DNA of 64,000 nucleotides from contig CM037877.1 of assembly GCA_021292165.1 (NCBI GenBank), positions 81,871,691 through 81,935,690 of the forward strand, read 5' to 3'. The position numbers and the translations under genes are program-made. Origin of the DNA: Shinisaurus crocodilurus (taxonomy: Eukaryota; Chordata; Lepidosauria; Squamata; Shinisauridae). Of this stretch, positions 22,558-33,056 are shown in pieces (position 1 is the first letter of the stretch; each line of letters starts with the position of its first letter). The notes beneath the pieces were generated by a model that had not been told where the DNA came from, ran no database searches, and saw nothing but the letters and a program-made list of their open reading frames with translations.

Positions 22558-22750
22558 ACGGAATGGCTGCCACTCAGAGCATGTACTTTATATGCAAAAG
22601 GCCCCAGGTTCGAACTTTGCATCTCCTGGCTGAAACCCGGGAGAGCCACTGCCAGTCAGTGTAGATGTTACGGATCTAGATGCACCAATGGCCTCACTTG
22701 GCTTCCAATGGATCTAGATGCACCAATGGCTTCCTATGTGAAGGGCCACC
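22558..22750 (+). mobile_element. tRNA-Ala-like SINE, plus orientation, degenerate head
   Basis: The tRNA-like head is decayed (CACTCAGAGCATGTACTTTATATGCAAAAGG, B box GGTTCGAAC). The body includes GAGAGCCACTGCCAGTCAGTG. GGATCTAGATGCACCAATGGC is present twice (near 22672 and 22709), a local duplication in the tail. Confidence 0.75.
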
Positions 22751-22829
22751 TATCCTACACACCCATTTGATCCCACCTGTGCTTTAAGATCAGCCTCATA
22801 GGCTCTGCTTTCTGGTCTTCCAGGAAAGA

Positions 22830-23098
22830 TCAAGTTGGCAGCCACCAGAGACAGACATTTTTCAGTGCTATTCCCACGCCTATTCCCTCCCCAGAGATTT
22901 TCATCAGGCTCCTCTTTGATTGCTTTTAAACAGGCTCTAAAGACTCATTTGCTGTCTTTTATGTTGGCTTTACATTGTTTATTTGTTTATTTTTTTATCC
23001 ATTGGTATTTTGTATTTGAATGTATTGTTTTTATTCATTGCTGGTAGCCACCTTGTAAGAACATTGACCTAAAAGACAGGTACAAATATTTTAAATAA
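22830..23098 (+). mobile_element. L2-like LINE 3' end
   Basis: A degenerate end of the reverse-transcriptase ORF (CAGTGCTATTCCCACGCC...CAGGCTCCTCTTTGATTGC) is followed by a T-rich UTR, GCTGGTAGCCACCTTG and a TTTTAAATAAATGAATAA tail. Confidence 0.65.
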
Positions 23099-23834
23099 AT
23101 GAATAATAGCTCCAATTATGGGTGTCCACAAGAATTTTTCCCAGGGGGAGGGGGCAAAGCTGCACAGTGGTGTGTGATTGTAATTTGCACACCTAGCATA
23201 TGCTGCTACACCACAGCTGTGCATTTTCCTTGTGTGTCTGCACATGCTTTGTCGCTTAGAGTCATATTCTATGACATTTAGAAGCCTACACAGAGTGGCA
23301 GAAAATGCTAGGAATTTGACAGCACTAATGCAGAAGAGTATTCTAGATAAGTTTCACACAGGAGGCGTAAAAGAACTTTAACTAAACTTCATTTGGAGCG
23401 AGTGATATATAAAAAAAACTAAGAACAAGAATGTCATACTGGATATTTTATGGCATCACTGTCCTTATCACTGACAACTTCACATGAGTTGTCCTAATGA
23501 TTTCCTTCATCTTGGAAGCATTAGGGGACACTCTAGCAGTAGAGTCTGTTGAGAGTGTCTTTGGCAGCAGGAGAAATGGGCATGTTTTATCAGGATTTAG
23601 GTTTCTACAGGAACCTGGACTACTCACTTTACTTTTCACATTGTTATCAGCCACTTTTTACATAAACATAATACAACACTTGCATGGCTTGAGTTTTGAA
23701 CTGCAGGAACGTTCTTTGGGAATTGCGTATTTTCCCCCAGAACTGCACATTTTGTGTGTGGTTATTCATTTTGTATATGTAAAAAAACAAAACATAAGTC
23801 GCTGTGATGTTTCCATGAGAAAAATTCCAAATCC
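23099..23834. other. No recognised element
   Basis: Unique sequence. The 156-codon frame at 23497-23967 has no domain I recognise and runs into the repeat at 23835. Confidence 0.4.
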
Positions 23835-23925
23835 ACATTTAGGCAACACATTTATTAGGACCAAGAAAAATTCTACAAAATTTTACAAGCTTTCAAGTTT
23901 CTCAGAACTCTTCATCAGACTGCAA
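23835..23925 (-). mobile_element. Retroelement 3' tail with CTGATGA...GAAA motif, minus orientation
   Basis: On the minus strand CTGATGA (23918-23912), a short AAG/CTT stem and GAAA (23894-23891) are followed by AATAAATG near the 3' end. The layout resembles the hammerhead-type core at the 3' end of some amniote retroelements. A functional ribozyme is not claimed. Confidence 0.4.
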
Positions 23926-24560
23926 ATCTCTATTTTGAGACTGGGTCTATCTAAACTGCAGACCTAATGGCCATAACACCTGGCCAAATCTTTGGACTTT
24001 GATTCTTCCCTCAGGAAGGATTTCTTGCGGGATCTACTTTGTTTTTCACTAGAACCCTGAGATCTACCAATTGGAGCCTGATGCAGAAGGCATACACTTG
24101 GAATTGAAGGATTCTGAACCTGGGAACTTGTTCTGAGTACCAGGACTGAACAGAGCTCACAGCTTTTCCACACAAAAATCCACTCCTGATTGTCCCAAGC
24201 TTTCTACATTTCAGCAGTCTAATTTGGGCTAGGGGGAATTCATGTTGTTGCTGCTATTGCTAAACAATTGGTTGTCAGAGAAATCCTTGCTGATCTACTG
24301 CAAATTGCCTAAAGATCTACCAGTAGATTCAAATCTACCTTCTGCCCACTCCTGTTCTGGAGAACTTGAAACCTTGCACAATTTTATAGAATTTTGGTTG
24401 ATTCTAATGAAGATATTGCCCAACTATGGATTTTTGATTTTGTGTATGGTTCCACATTGGAAAAAAGAAAAAAAATGGTCTGACAGCATCAAAAAACAGG
24501 TCCACCATTTCTGGTAGATCTGGTGACTGAGCAGTAACAAGGTCTGGGCTCCAGGTCTAC

Positions 24561-24681
24561 TAAGATTTTTTGCCACAGGATCCCCAAAAGGGATTGGCAA
24601 AGGTTCTTTGAGAGATTTTCTGACCATAATAAATACTCCTCCAGGAAGAACGCCTTTATTGTAAAGTTAAGCCTGAAGTAC
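24561..24681 (+). repeat. Inverted repeat, left arm
   Basis: Reverse complement of 24862-24990 with about 90% identity, apart from a short indel. Both arms encode the same MVRKSLKEPLPIPFGDPVAK reading, in opposite orientations. It has no similarity that I recognise. Confidence 0.85.
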
Positions 24682-24861
24682 AACAATGCTACTCCCAGTT
24701 CCCTGATGGAAATCCCACCCCTTAACTGCACAGTCACTGTTCAACCAACCTGAATGCTAGGTCCAGCAGCTCTCCGCCTGGGTATTGGTTTTCCATGTTG
24801 GGCTTCTGCAAGGCTCTCTGCACAGCGTCCTCTGCTCCTCCTCGCTCCTTCCAGTTCTTCA

Positions 24862-24990
24862 GTACTTCTGGCTCAACTTTACAATGAACATGTTTGGCTT
24901 TGACTTCCTGGAGGAGTATTTATTATGGTCAGAAAATCCCTCAAAGAACCTTTGCCAATCCCTTTTGGGGATCCTGTGGCAAAACATAAG
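24862..24990 (-). repeat. Inverted repeat, right arm
   Basis: Pairs with 24561-24681 across a spacer of about 180 bp. It carries an extra eight or so bases (near 24893) relative to the left arm. Confidence 0.85.
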
Positions 24991-25110
24991 ATAAGTAGAT
25001 CTACTAGCATCTTAAAAATTTGTATACTGGATCTACCTCTCTGTTGTTTCTCAGTAGGTAGACCTGGTGTCCAGACGTCTTTCCACCGACAGCTTTCCAC
25101 CCTCAGTTCA

Positions 25111-25275
25111 TTTCCTGTCTCCTTTCACCCCTGTAATGGCCCATGACCATGAAGGTCGTGGTTAATGTTGGTGGGGTGGGGTTGCTAAGTTTGCAGTTCT
25201 CTCCTAGGCTCTGCTCTGCAGGCAACACACAACATTCAGGTACCTTCACAGCAGGATTATTTATTACTACAATAC
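25111..25275. other. No recognised element
   Basis: Short unique stretch between the inverted repeat and the GACTCG-rich hAT. Confidence 0.4.
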
Positions 25276-25283
25276 ATGAGAAA

Positions 25284-25878
25284 CAGGGATGGGGACTCGG
25301 ACTCGAGGACTCGACTCGTGAGTCGGACTGAGTCCCCCCTCTGACTCGAGTCAGACTCGAGTCCCAATATTTTTAATGGGACTCGAGACTCGACTCAGGA
25401 CTCGAGACCAAGGACTCGTGTTCCAAAATCGTGTTCCTCAAATGCAACATGGATAGGTTTTAGGAAGTACAGCAAGTTTATTTTTTAAAATCATTTTCCT
25501 AAAATGCAACCTTTCAGACATTTTGGGTTTGGCTGCCTCTGCCTGCCTGTTTTGGGGTTCCCTGCCTCCTCTGCCTGTCTGGTTATTTTGGGTTTGTCTG
25601 CCTGGTCTGTTCTTGCCAAAATCAGTTGCAGAGTTTTGAAATAAAAAGGCACACTTGTGCCTAGAATTTATTTAAGCCACACATCTGAAATAGCATTATT
25701 TTGTTGGGGAAAAACCCCATTGATTTTAATAGGGACTTGTGGAGTCAGCTTTGGGAGTGACTCGTGACTCGTGACTCGTGAGTCACCATTTTGGAGCAAG
25801 GACTCGGACTCGAGACTCGGGTCCAAAGACTCGTGACTCGACTCATGACTCGAAACCAAGGACTCTTCAACATCCCTG
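25284..25878. mobile_element. GACTCG-rich hAT-type element, copy 1
   Basis: 595 bp starting CAGGGATGGGGACTCGG and ending CTTCAACATCCCTG. It is flanked by identical octamers ATGAGAAA (25276-25283 and 25879-25886). Both subterminal regions are dense arrays of GACTCG/CGAGTC, with an AT-richer middle. No transposase is visible. Copy 2 lies at 33057. Confidence 0.88.
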
Positions 25879-26112
25879 ATGAGAAAACACTAAATTCTGG
25901 GGAGCTGCATGGCACTCTGTCTCAGCTCCAAGGCTTGCACTAACAAGAGAGGGGGGGAGAACCCACACCAACAACCCCCTCTAGACTTTAATAACATAGT
26001 CTCCAATTGCCCCGAAAATGCGAAGACCCTCACGAAAACCCTTAAGCCATCATGGCTTCTCACTTTGTCATGCAGAGTCCTGAATTCCCCGCCTCCCACA
26101 ACTTCAAGCTAC

Positions 26113-26189
26113 TTAAAGGGGCCATGGGGAAAACTGCAGCTAAGCTTGCAGTTTTAGCTTAGCTACAATTTTGCCCATGGCCCCTTTAC
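26113..26189. repeat. 33-bp-arm inverted repeat
   Basis: Left arm AAAGGGGCCATGGGG...GCAGCTAAGC (26113-26145) pairs with 26157-26189, at about 29 of 33 positions. The loop is 11 bp. It is likely the remnant of a foldback MITE. Confidence 0.75.
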
Positions 26190-26267
26190 AATAGCCCTGC
26201 TTATGCTCGAACAGCCACTGTAAGCAGGGAGGGAACAGACACTGCTAAGCTGGGAGGGCCAGGCGAG

Positions 26268-26268
26268 G

Positions 26269-26308
<40 letters not shown>

Positions 26309-26330
26309 ACGCACGCGTGCACGCACATGC
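26268..26330. repeat. TG microsatellite with CpG-containing end
   Basis: About 40 bp of TG/GT, followed by GCACGCACGCGTGCACGCAC. Confidence 0.95.
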
Positions 26331-26683
26331 TCTACCTGCTGCCTCTGCTGCACGTTGCTGTGGGAAAGGGATTAGCTGGGTGCAAGGCTGGACCAATGGA
26401 GAGGTGAATGAGGGAATTTATCACATGATTCCTATCTTTATATTGCCAAAGATTTTATTTCCTAACAGAGCTGACTCTTTCCCCTTCTCTCTGAAGCTCC
26501 ATGTTTGGCGGTGTGGGGTGGGAGGGTGGGTAAGCTTCATCTGTTGAATTTGTGCCAATCCTGACCATTTTAAAACAAAAAGAGATTGCCCTGCAAGCAA
26601 ACACTGACTACCCCCCCCCAAGAAAACATCAGATATCAACAATTAATGGTTTAAGTAAGGTTTAAAAAATTACAAAAGGCACT

Positions 26684-26745
26684 TATAAAATATTATAAAA
26701 TTATATATATAATATAATAATATAATAATTATAATACCTATATAA
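26684..26745. repeat. TA/TAA low-complexity tract
   Basis: ATTATAAAATTATATATATAAT-type simple sequence. Confidence 0.8.
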
Positions 26746-28064
26746 GATTTTGTGTGTTTCTTCTAATAACTTTTGTACTTGACCATGCTCTTTGGTTGCC
26801 TGGCCATACCCTTGGCCACACGGTGTCACACCCTCATGTTGCCTGGCCACACCCTCCTCTTGATCACACCTTCATGTTGCTTAACCATACCTCTTACAAA
26901 TTCACGTGTGTCCCTATTTTCATCTGTGAAAGGTTGGAGGGTATGTAATAAATTGCATTACTGCTACCATGAATTTCCGTAAAACAACCAACATACAAGG
27001 AAACTGGATAATAACACTGGACTACACTGCAGAGTTGTAGTGTACACTCTACACTCTAACACCCCTTCCCAGTAAAATGGGAATAACAACACTGGGCTAC
27101 TTTACAGGGATGGGTAACCCACACTCTCCCAGCCACAGCCCTGACGCCTGTAGTGTAGATATAATAATGATAAACTTTATCTTCTTGCATTGTCAGAGTA
27201 ATTTTTAAAATGTTTAAAAACTCTGGAAAAAATTAATAAGGCCTGAGTTTTGCTCCTATGGTTTCTTTTGGCTAGACACATAATGAGCTACATTAAAATC
27301 CTGAATTTCTGAATTGATTTTTTTTAAGGCAGCAGTGATTTTTTTAAGGCAGCAGCAGGAGAAGACCCCACAAAAGGCTTTAAAATGAAGCAGGAAGTAC
27401 TTTCTCCAGTCCAATGTTGCTATGACTTCGTTCATCAGCAAAAAAACCTGAAAGGTGGAAGCAAGCTATTTTTGCTAAAAAAAAAATTGGGCAGAACAGT
27501 GTCTGTTCATTTTGTCTCTTTTCTCTGGTTCTACAAGGAATAGAGTCTTGCTTCTTCTTTTTTAAAGAATGACATTTCGGAATCTGGGGATTATGGCTCA
27601 TCCAAGGTGGGGGGGTCAATTGACACACCCTCTTGCCCCTTCCTGTGGGCACCCATGGGTTCTTAATTGGTGCTGACAGGCCCCCATTTCAAAAAGTATG
27701 GAAAACATGTGTTTAGTGACTATGAGGGGTCAGGAAGGGGGCGAGGACAAGACTGACCTCTTGGCTAGGTCACAGCCACTGTGGAAATGGGATTTAGTGT
27801 GATGCACCCAACAAAAAAATGCTAGACTCTGACTCCATGAAGTGAAAGGCCTTCCTCATGAAGGCTGCTCCTCCCTCAAATGCCACCACTGATAGCCATT
27901 CCAGCAGGCCAGGCTAAGGGAGATGAGAGCAGGGCCATTCCACCAGCCCTGCCAGAAGAATTGATTATTTCCCCCACACACCCTTCTTTCCTCTCCATTC
28001 CTTTTTCCTTGTGTGTTGTGTCTTTTTAGATTGTAAGCCTGTGGGCAGGGACTGTATTGTTTAA
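26746..28064. other. No recognised element until the Helitron junction
   Basis: Unique sequence. The last part (28029-28060, GATTGTAAGCCTGTGGGCAGGGACTG) resembles a LINE tail cut by the Helitron insertion at 28064/28065. Confidence 0.35.
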
Positions 28065-28475
28065 TCTATATATATAAAAGAAAGTGTACTGACTGACTGA
28101 CTGACTGATTGACTGACTCATCAACACCCAGCTCAAACTGTTTAATCTAGGAACGTGAAATTTTGAAGGAACATAGTTTTTATGATGTAGACACCCACTA
28201 AGGAAGGATTTTTGGAAATTCCGTCCCTAAGGGGGTGCAAAAAGGGGGCAAAATCGCCCCACTCTCATATCTCCTATGGGCAAAACAACAGGGGAGCAGT
28301 TATGCAAGTCGGCCTCACCTCATAATTGCTGCAGGAGCCAATAGGAGCAGTTATGCAAATAGCCCATAGGACACTTAGAATGTTCGTATGAATTCCTGCA
28401 GGAGCCAATAGGGGTGGGTATGCAAATCTCCTCTAGGCCATTTAGAATGTTCTCTGAGGGGGTGAAAAGGAAGGG
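28065..28475 (+). mobile_element. Helitron 5' end
   Basis: Starts TCTATATATATAAAAG immediately after an A, as expected of Helitrons inserting between A and T. A GACTGACTGACT stretch follows, then ATCAACACCCAGCTCAAACTG, a layout common to nonautonomous Helitron 5' ends. Two imperfect tandem units (near 28329 and 28395) begin GCAGGAGCCAATAGG. The CTRR/hairpin 3' end was not found; an L1 abuts it. Confidence 0.65.
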
Positions 28476-28477
28476 AA

Positions 28478-29940
28478 ACTTTTTATTTTAATTTTTTTTT
28501 TTTGAACAATACAAAGAAAATAACACACACATATAACTAATATAGTGCTCCCATCACCATGGGACCAAATAATACAATAACTCTATAATTGTTCATTATT
28601 CCAAAAATACAACATATCTTGACAGGGTAAACTCCCTTTCCCCTTTTTTAAACACATATTCCAAAAATAAACCCCAAATATCCTTAAAAATATTTTTCTT
28701 TAATTGACCCCTTTTGCATTTGATATTACAAGTCAACATATCATTCAATGCCATATCCCATACTTCTTTATACCAATCGGTAATAGTGAAAACTTGCTGA
28801 ATTTTCCATTTCCTTGCTATCATTAATCTACCTGCTGTTAACAAATTTATAATTAATTCTTTAATGTTTTGAGGACCTGTCACCTTTTCCGTTATTGATA
28901 GCAAAGCTAGTTTAGGACAAACCTCTAGATCAGCTCCAACAATTTCTGATATTTCCTCAAAAATCATTTTCCAAAAATCCATTACATTTTTACAACTCCA
29001 CCACATGTGAGCATATGTACCCAGCTCCTGACATCCTCGCCAACACATTGGAGAACATTTGTTATCTATTCTATTTAATCTCACCGGAGTCAAATACCAT
29101 CTCCAAATTAGCTTATAAAAATTCTCTTTGATTCTTATAGACATATTTTTCAATATTCGCCTATCCCAAATCTTGTTCCACTCATCCTTTGATATTTCCT
29201 CTTCAAACTCTGTATCCCAAACTATTTTAAGATTTTCTGCTTGCTCTTCTGATTTCTGCAACATTTTATATAACATCTTTGTAAGACCCCTAGCTGATGC
29301 ATTTCCTTCTATAAGTTCTCTAGACATAACCAACTGCTCAAATGCGGTGAAATCTCTTTCATGCTCATGTCTCCTCTTCCATTTCTTACCCCATTGTACT
29401 AGTTGAATTAAATTTAACCACGAAATTCTTCCTGCCCCAACCCTATATTTGCTGTCTTGTCTCCATTTTTTCCAGCCAATCCATTAATCTTATCACCGTT
29501 TTCTCTCTAAAAATTCGTTCTAAATGTCTAACATTCTCTGGAAAATCCTGCATAACCACCACTGGGGTAAGCGGGGATATACCTGGTAAAAATATTTCCT
29601 TATTTCTACCCCAAATTTCTAACATATTTTTTAAAAAGGGATTTTCTATTCTTTTTGTCATAATGTGTCCTTGTTTTGTAAATAAAAATTTCTCCACCCT
29701 ATTACCCAATTCAAATGCTTCTATTTCCCACCACATAAAATCCTTTCTAACAATAATATCCATAATATATCTAAGTTGATTAGCTATATAATACCATTTT
29801 AAATTAGGCAGCCCAAGTCCCCCTATTTTTTGAGCTTTATACCATCTATTCTTAGTAATCCTTGATCTTTTCCCCCCATTGCAATAGCTATTTAACATTA
29901 CTTGCCAATCTTTAATTTCTTTCTCTGATATCTTACTATC
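28478..29940 (-). mobile_element. 5'-truncated L1 LINE
   Basis: A minus-strand L1 fragment: the C-terminal part of ORF2, a very short 3' UTR, and an A tail seen on the + strand as T-rich 28481-28503. Its 5' end stops abruptly at the junction with a Penelope-like element (29940/29941). No clear target duplication was found. Confidence 0.88.
28596..29898 (-). pseudogene. L1 ORF2 C-terminal fragment (broken)
   Basis: L1 ORF2 is the endonuclease/reverse-transcriptase protein that copies LINE RNA at the target site; only its end survives here. Two minus-strand frames in different phases carry it. The first (29898-29443) has the post-RT signature GGLGLPNLKWYYIANQLRY. The second (29333-28596) has the NFYKLIWRWYLTP block, then the C-terminal cysteine motif CxxxCWRGCxxxGTYAHMWWSC, then a lysine-rich end. 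Coding similarity continues upstream of 29898 to the element edge. At least one frameshift separates the two parts. The endonuclease and the catalytic RT core are missing, so it is inactive. Confidence 0.9.
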
Positions 29941-30189
29941 AGACCCCTAAAAAAATGTATAGGAGAGCACCTTAGTAACATAAAAAATAAAAAACAAGGT
30001 GCTCCACTAACTCAACATTTTACAGAACAACAACATTCCCCTACAGACCTTACTTTTTGGGCTCTGGACAAAATTAACACTAACAATGAAAAACAATTAT
30101 TAAGAAGGGAAATACAGTGGATAATTAAATTAAATACTTTAAAACCAAGAGGTCTTAATGAGGATTTGGAACTGTTCCCATTAATGTGA
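29941..30189 (+). pseudogene. Penelope-like ORF C-terminus (GIY-YIG endonuclease end)
   Basis: The reading frame starts at the L1 junction with RPLKKCIGEHLSNIKNKKQG. It continues through GAPLTQHFTEQQH and TFWALDKI to REIQWIIKLNTLKPRGLNED and a stop at 30187-30189. This matches the C-terminal third of the GIY-YIG endonuclease domain of Penelope-like retroelements, which ends in a WIxxLxTLxPxGLN-type motif. The N-terminal reverse transcriptase is absent. The 82 codons are uninterrupted but have no start codon. The assignment rests on family motifs recalled, not on a search. Confidence 0.75.
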
Positions 30190-30585
30190 CTGCAAAATCA
30201 CTGTAGTGCTTTAAAACAAGCTGTGTCCTGACTGGGTGTCCTTGACATTTTGCCAACGAGATAACATCGAGAAAAAAGAAAAAAACTGTAAAAAATATAA
30301 TCATGTTCAAAAAGATCTATTTTTTCAGTCGCCACTGAAACAGTGAAAGGCATTAGTTGTTTAAGTAATCTGCAGACTCTTTTACAAGTAAGTTATAATT
30401 TATATAAAGAAAATGTATTCCTTTTTTTAAAAAATGCAGTACTTGTTTCTCATTTTTAAGAAAATGTTTTGAAATGATTTCTATTAAGAATGTAAAGAAA
30501 TTCTATACACAATGAGAAAGTATTTTTATTATGTGTTGTCCTAACCATGTTAAGTTAATTTAATGTATGTATTTTGAATATTCAC

Positions 30586-30636
30586 AGCCCCTTGAGGAAG
30601 GCCTTGAAAAATACACAGGCCGAAACGCGTCGGGCT
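30586..30636 (+). ncRNA. Degenerate hammerhead-ribozyme-like motif
   Basis: Stem I: AGCCC (30586-30590) pairs with GGGCT (30632-30636). The core CTTGAGGA (30591-30598) stands where CUGANGA is expected, with one extra or changed base. Stem II: GGCC (30600-30603) pairs with GGCC (30618-30621). Then GAAAC, a minimal two-base stem III, and the expected cleavage triplet GTC (30629-30631). Penelope-like elements are known to carry hammerhead motifs. The core changes make self-cleavage doubtful. Confidence 0.5.
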
Positions 30637-30675
30637 CCTTTAATAAAGATTTTTGCATCCTGAGAACCTAGTTCT

Positions 30676-32035
30676 CTCCTTTTTTCCGTTTCTTTTGCAC
30701 TGAGCCTTCCATCACAAATTATTATCAGTAATAGCTTTTAAGATCCTGTAACAACATATTATACATAAATTCTCACGCAATGATTCTGTACATGACAGGT
30801 TTAGAAAAATAAGCCAAATTAAAGAAACATAATTTTGAAAATAGCAGGTGTTCTAATGGCAGCAAGAAGGGCATTCTGCTTCTGCAATGTTTTAAAGCAC
30901 ATCTGCCCCATTGCAAAATAAGTAACCTTCTCACTCCTCTACCAGGAATGGAATGGTAAGACAGCATGTGCTGAGTCCAAACAGTTCCACTATTTTCTTC
31001 TCAGAAGTTCTATATATTTTTGTTAAGATGTTTTCTTATGAAAGATAAAAGTGGAACTATTTGATTAAAGAGGCACTGGTTATGTTTGTTATGCAGGGAT
31101 TCAGGGCACACTAAGATACTATAAATACAATATTTTGTTTAACAGCATGAGCAAGAGGTGATTATATGGAGTGAATATTTATTGAGCTTTCAGCCTCTTT
31201 GCTGAAAGGTTTCCTTTGAAAGCACTCTGAATTTTTATTGATATTGATTTCTTACATGCCATATCTGAGCAGGCATTAGCCATATTTGTTGATCTGTACT
31301 GAACAGGTGTGCTGACATGGAGTTCTTTTTTGTTACTTTTATTGTCGTTCAGGGATATAAATGGCAACAAAAATCACAAAACTGTTAACAGCTCATTAAA
31401 TAAGTAAACATACCCCATGTCACCAATGTAATATGCCATCTTAGTCTTCCACAGAACCCAACCATAGCCCATGCAACTTATTTTAAGGTAAGTTGAAGGC
31501 AACTGGCCATGCCCCCAAATTGCTGCTCTAGAAGTGCTGCTCATAGGAGCTGAATGGGTATATATCACTTATGGCCACTATGAAAAAAAAGTCATCTAAT
31601 AATGTCTAAGGTAAATCCAGGACCAAGTTCCTTCCCAAAATTCATATGACCAGATTAGAAAGCAAAAAGTGTGTGTGGGTGTGTGTGTGTCAATGCATGC
31701 TCATGTTTGCATGGTGATGTGGGCTGTATCGTCAGCTGGGCATGTAGGGGAACAACCATATAAGCCTTTTCCATGCATTTTTCACATTCAATGACTGCAC
31801 ATGGAAAGTGCAGCATTCTAATAACAGAACATTCTCTGTGTGATCTATGTGTGTCCATTGTAAAGTCTGAAAAGAGTCATCCGTGTGCAACTGTACTACT
31901 CTTTGGGTTCCTGCATGCATAGAAAGAGCCCTCTGTGCATACAGTGGTATGCACAGGGCTCCTTTTAGACGTTACAATGACCACACATAGGTCAGTGACT
32001 GAGCCTTCCACCATAATACTGCACCACCTGTTTGA
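30676..32035. other. No recognised element
   Basis: AT-rich unique sequence with a short TG tract near 31671-31691. Confidence 0.4.
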
Positions 32036-32170
32036 ATCATAGAATCATAGAAAAGTAGAGTTGGAAGGGGCCTACAAGGCCATCGAGTCCAACCCCCTGC
32101 TCAATGCAGGAATCCAGGTCAAAGCATCCCTGACAGATGGCTGCACATGTAGAGAACATCTGAAGGGAGC
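32036..32170 (-). mobile_element. CR1 LINE 3' end, minus orientation
   Basis: GAATCATAGAATCATAGAAAAG, then GTTGGAAGGGGCCTACAAGG, CCATCGAGTCCAACCCCC and AATCCAGGTCAAAGCATCCC, is the reverse complement of a CR1 3' end, with the ATTCTATG-type terminal repeat at its start. Confidence 0.85.
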
Positions 32171-32389
32171 TATCACCTGATCACCATGTAGCAAACCCAC
32201 CATGTATTTACTCGATCCACATGATCAACTTTCCCATTTGGTCAGGTGAACTGGACTGTATAGGTTCGTATGAAAGAAAACCAACCCTATTCTACCCCCT
32301 CCAATAAGTCTATCCAGCACAGACATAGATTTGAAGATGGTCCACTATTAAGAGGAAAGCATTAAACTGTTACTGATAATTATTATAGT

Positions 32390-32800
32390 GATAATGGCCA
32401 GCTTTCATAGAGCAATGCTCCTAAGTGCCCAAAGCATTTCACATGCAGTATCTCATTAATATTGTCCTGCAAGGTGATAGCCCAATGGGTTGTCCCAATG
32501 TTGGTATAGCCCAGCACTGGCCATCCACCAGTGGAAAAGAAACCTCTGCAGCATTCTGGAAGAGATTTAGGGGGCACATGCAGGGCTGCATGGGGAGGAG
32601 AGCACTGGATGTCCCATCTCATGACCCCCAATAATAATATTTAACCCAATATTGTTATAGCAGTATTGTTGGATGGAGAGAGCTAGGAGATGGTCACTTG
32701 TCTAAGCCCACCCCTCCCAATGACTGGACTGGGCTGGGCAGTGATTTGAGCCAGGAGACTCCTTTTCTGTACACTGCACCATCTTCCCTTCACATTTGAC
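32390..32800 (-). mobile_element. MIR-like or L2-like repeat, diverged
   Basis: CTTTCATAGAGCAATGCTCC, AAAGCATTTCACATGCAGTATCTCATTAAT, and later GGTCACTTGTCTAAGCCC and GATTTGAGCCAGGAGACTCC follow the order of MIR/CORE-type SINEs read in reverse. Confidence 0.45.
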
Positions 32801-33056
32801 TTGCCAGCTTTGTGATGAACTTCATTTGATGCTGTCAGCTGTCCTCCCAGCTGTGGTAAGGACATATTGAATCAATGCAATTTTTCCCCATTGTGTTTTC
32901 TAGTCTAAAGCCCTGGGGTATTTTGATCCAATACAGCTAATGTAAAATAGATGTGAATATTCTATCAAACCAACAGAAAAGCCTTGGGAAATACAAAAGA
33001 GGGATGAAATCCTGAAAGGATTTGTACACTTAAATGAAGAACTACCAAGATGAGCC

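Larger units (their letters stand above)
23990..25110. repeat. Unnamed dispersed repeat, copy 2, with internal inverted repeat
   Basis: 24045-24320 shares blocks with 19165-19428. The wider region is marked by recurring AGATCTACC/GGTAGATCT motifs and contains inverted arms at 24561-24681 and 24862-24990. It shows no domain or known termini. Confidence 0.6.
29941..30675 (+). mobile_element. Penelope-like element 3' end
   Basis: The end of a Penelope-like ORF (29941-30189), an AT-rich 3' UTR, a hammerhead-like motif (30586-30636) and a polyadenylation-like AATAAAG (30642) are in the expected order. It is truncated at the L1 junction. Confidence 0.75.
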
